From the NCBI RefSeq assembly GCF_028372415.1, contig NC_092875.1, positions 55,283,228-55,347,227 of the forward strand: a DNA stretch of 64,000 nucleotides. The letters run 5' to 3'. The position numbers were made by a program, and so were the translations under genes. The notes under the pieces were generated by a model. The model had not been told where the DNA came from. It ran no database searches and worked only from the letters and a program-made list of their open reading frames with translations. Shown piece after piece: positions 62,675 to 64,000 of the stretch (the first letter of the stretch is position 1; each line of letters starts with the position of its first letter). The DNA comes from Notamacropus eugenii (lineage: Eukaryota; Chordata; Mammalia; Diprotodontia; Macropodidae).

Positions 62675-63674
62675 CTGTAGGAGAAAAAAAGAAAAGAAAG
62701 AGTATTAATATTTACAGATATAATCACAACAATTATATTCAGAATTAGTCAGCAAACCTTCAACTATAAAATGAATGAAAAGAATTGAGGAGGAGAGGAG
62801 GGCAAAGCCCTGCATCCTCCCCACCCTGCAAAGTGCCACCTAGAGCAAGAGTCAAACAGAGAGGTGTGTGCTTTAGACCATGGGAAATTCACATTTAGAA
62901 CAAAGCTTCATGGGCTCTCTTCCAGACCACCTGCAGTACCTTTTATATGGAGAGAATGTGTTAAACTTGGTCTATCTGGGTGTCAGCTGAATCAAATTTC
63001 TGTTGTTAAAAATAACCTCAAAGTAAGCTCTCCATCATGTTCTATTCTGAGTAACAGGGCCATAGCTGCTAGATGAAAACTCAAAAGGAGAAAAGGTAAA
63101 AAGGAAACCTCCCAGCAGGAAGGTATGTGCACACTTCAGAGATAACTATGATTTGGCTTGCTGAAAAATAATCCTTTTTTTGCATAGTTCTTTGTACTTT
63201 TCAAAGCATTTTTGCATACATTATATCTCATGAAAATCTCACAACCACCCCACACAGGGTAGGTATGGTAAATATGATCATTCCCTAACTGCCAAATGTA
63301 GGGGCAGGCTACTGTAGAAGGAACATCAGAGTCAGAAAAATTAGGCTAGCGTCCTCACTGATGCTTACAATTGTGTGCCTATGTCACAGAATCTCAGCCT
63401 CAATCTGCACATCTGAAAAATGGGAATGTACTTCCAAAACCTGTCTCACCAGAGTGTTGACAGGTAAAGCACTATACAACTCTGATAAGTGTGGAAGAGT
63501 GGCTAGAAAGAAGCATCTGTTTTGCCTAAAAAATATCACCATACCAGTGGATTAGGTCGGAATCTATAGGCCAACATCATCCTTTTACGGAATGCCTCGT
63601 ACTCATCATCTTCTTTCGAGAGCTCAGCAGGCCGGTCAATGCCAAATCCAGCTCCATCTACTGCCGTTGTACCC
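62648..63674 (-). CDS. SUGP1: SUGP1 3' end (last two coding exons; gene continues beyond window)
   Basis: SUGP1 is a nuclear spliceosome protein with SURP and G-patch domains that works with SF3B1 and a DHX helicase in branch-site use (family knowledge). Only the C-terminal 51 residues after the G-patch are here. Exon 63545-63674 encodes [40 protein letters not shown] and NPL. Exon 62648-62674 encodes NNPRRPYY and TGA. Junctions: acceptor TTTCTAG, donor CTG|GTATGG, acceptor TCCTACAG. The tail [20 protein letters not shown] matches human. No further exon lies in 63675-64000, so the G-patch exon is outside. Position after TM6SF2 matches human. Confidence 0.95.
63180..63480. mobile_element. MIR3 (minus) and MIR (plus) fragments in SUGP1 last intron
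   Basis: aagcatttttgcatacatta ... ctcacaaccaccccacacag; then atctcagcctcaatctgcac. Confidence 0.55.
63545..63674 (-). CDS. SUGP1: SUGP1 penultimate coding exon
   Basis: 130 nt; its first base completes a codon, followed by 43 full codons. Donor GTATGG is weaker than the GTAAGT seen elsewhere in the window. Confidence 0.95.
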
Positions 63675-64000
63675 CTAGAAAGAAACCCAGACAGAGGATA
63701 AGAGAATGTTCCTTCCTCTGTGGTAACTTACAGCTCCTCAACAGGGCACTGACTTACTTTGCCATGTCATGAAGATATCTTTATGGGATCCCTTTATCTT
63801 CTTTGCCCTTTACTAAGACCTGACCAAAGAGTTTTCAGAGTTGTGGCTACTGAAAAGGAGACAGGACCGTAAGGGATAGGATGTGTACGCATATGCATAC
63901 ACATACATACACACACACACGTTTGCCTTGCTTTGAGCAAACTAGAAATATGAAAAACCACATCCAAGATATGAGAGAGTTACAACTGAAAAAGACCTTA

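Overview
The window looks like mammalian, most likely marsupial, genomic DNA. Three multi-exon genes with high similarity to human proteins lie in a sea of old interspersed repeats. The repeat mix (many tRNA-headed SINEs starting like ggcagctaggtggcgc, MIR-type SINEs, L2, CR1/L3, RTE with an RTE-tailed SINE, an L1 with its own 5' UTR, and hAT miniature elements) fits a marsupial. The L1 argues against a monotreme, and the CR1/RTE load argues against a placental. The species call is inference.

All three genes lie on the minus strand in the order HAPLN4 - TM6SF2 - SUGP1, the same order and orientation as human 19p13.11. HAPLN4 (coding 10636-28551, 5 exons) is a brain hyaluronan/proteoglycan link protein with one Ig V domain and two Link domains; I read 379 residues against about 402 in human. 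TM6SF2 (coding 31767-54156, 10 exons) is an ER multi-pass lipid-handling protein; the splice model gives 377 residues, the human length, with the Glu at position 167 and a C-terminal dilysine signal. SUGP1 enters at the right edge: only its last two coding exons (63545-63674 and 62648-62674) are present. Every exon junction listed has a GT donor and AG acceptor and keeps the frame.

Layout: 1-9535 is repeat-rich intergenic DNA (RTE split by a solo LTR, a CR1 split by younger insertions, hAT miniature elements, SINEs). NCAN, the expected convergent neighbour, is not visible. 9535-10635 is the HAPLN4 3' UTR and holds a degenerate tandem array of X-box (RFX-type) palindromes. 10636-28551 is HAPLN4 with large repeat-filled introns, including a 5' L1 fragment flanked by a 16-bp duplication and several simple-sequence tracts. 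28.6-31.7 kb is a short intergenic gap. 31.7-54.2 kb is TM6SF2; its intron 5 holds a GGAA tract and an opposing CCTT tract about 1 kb apart and a fragment of a YBX-type cold-shock pseudogene. 54.2-62.5 kb is intergenic with LINE pieces and a probable solo LTR. 62.5 kb to the end is the 3' end of SUGP1.

The three genes do not form a pathway; they are neighbours in an old conserved block. HAPLN4 acts in the perineuronal matrix, TM6SF2 in liver and gut lipoprotein loading, and SUGP1 in pre-mRNA splicing. The most unusual signals are the X-box array in the HAPLN4 3' UTR, a duplicated in-frame splice donor on TM6SF2 exon 5, a 33-bp minisatellite arising repeatedly from a SINE/CR1 tail, and the L1 fragment that has target duplications but no 3' end.
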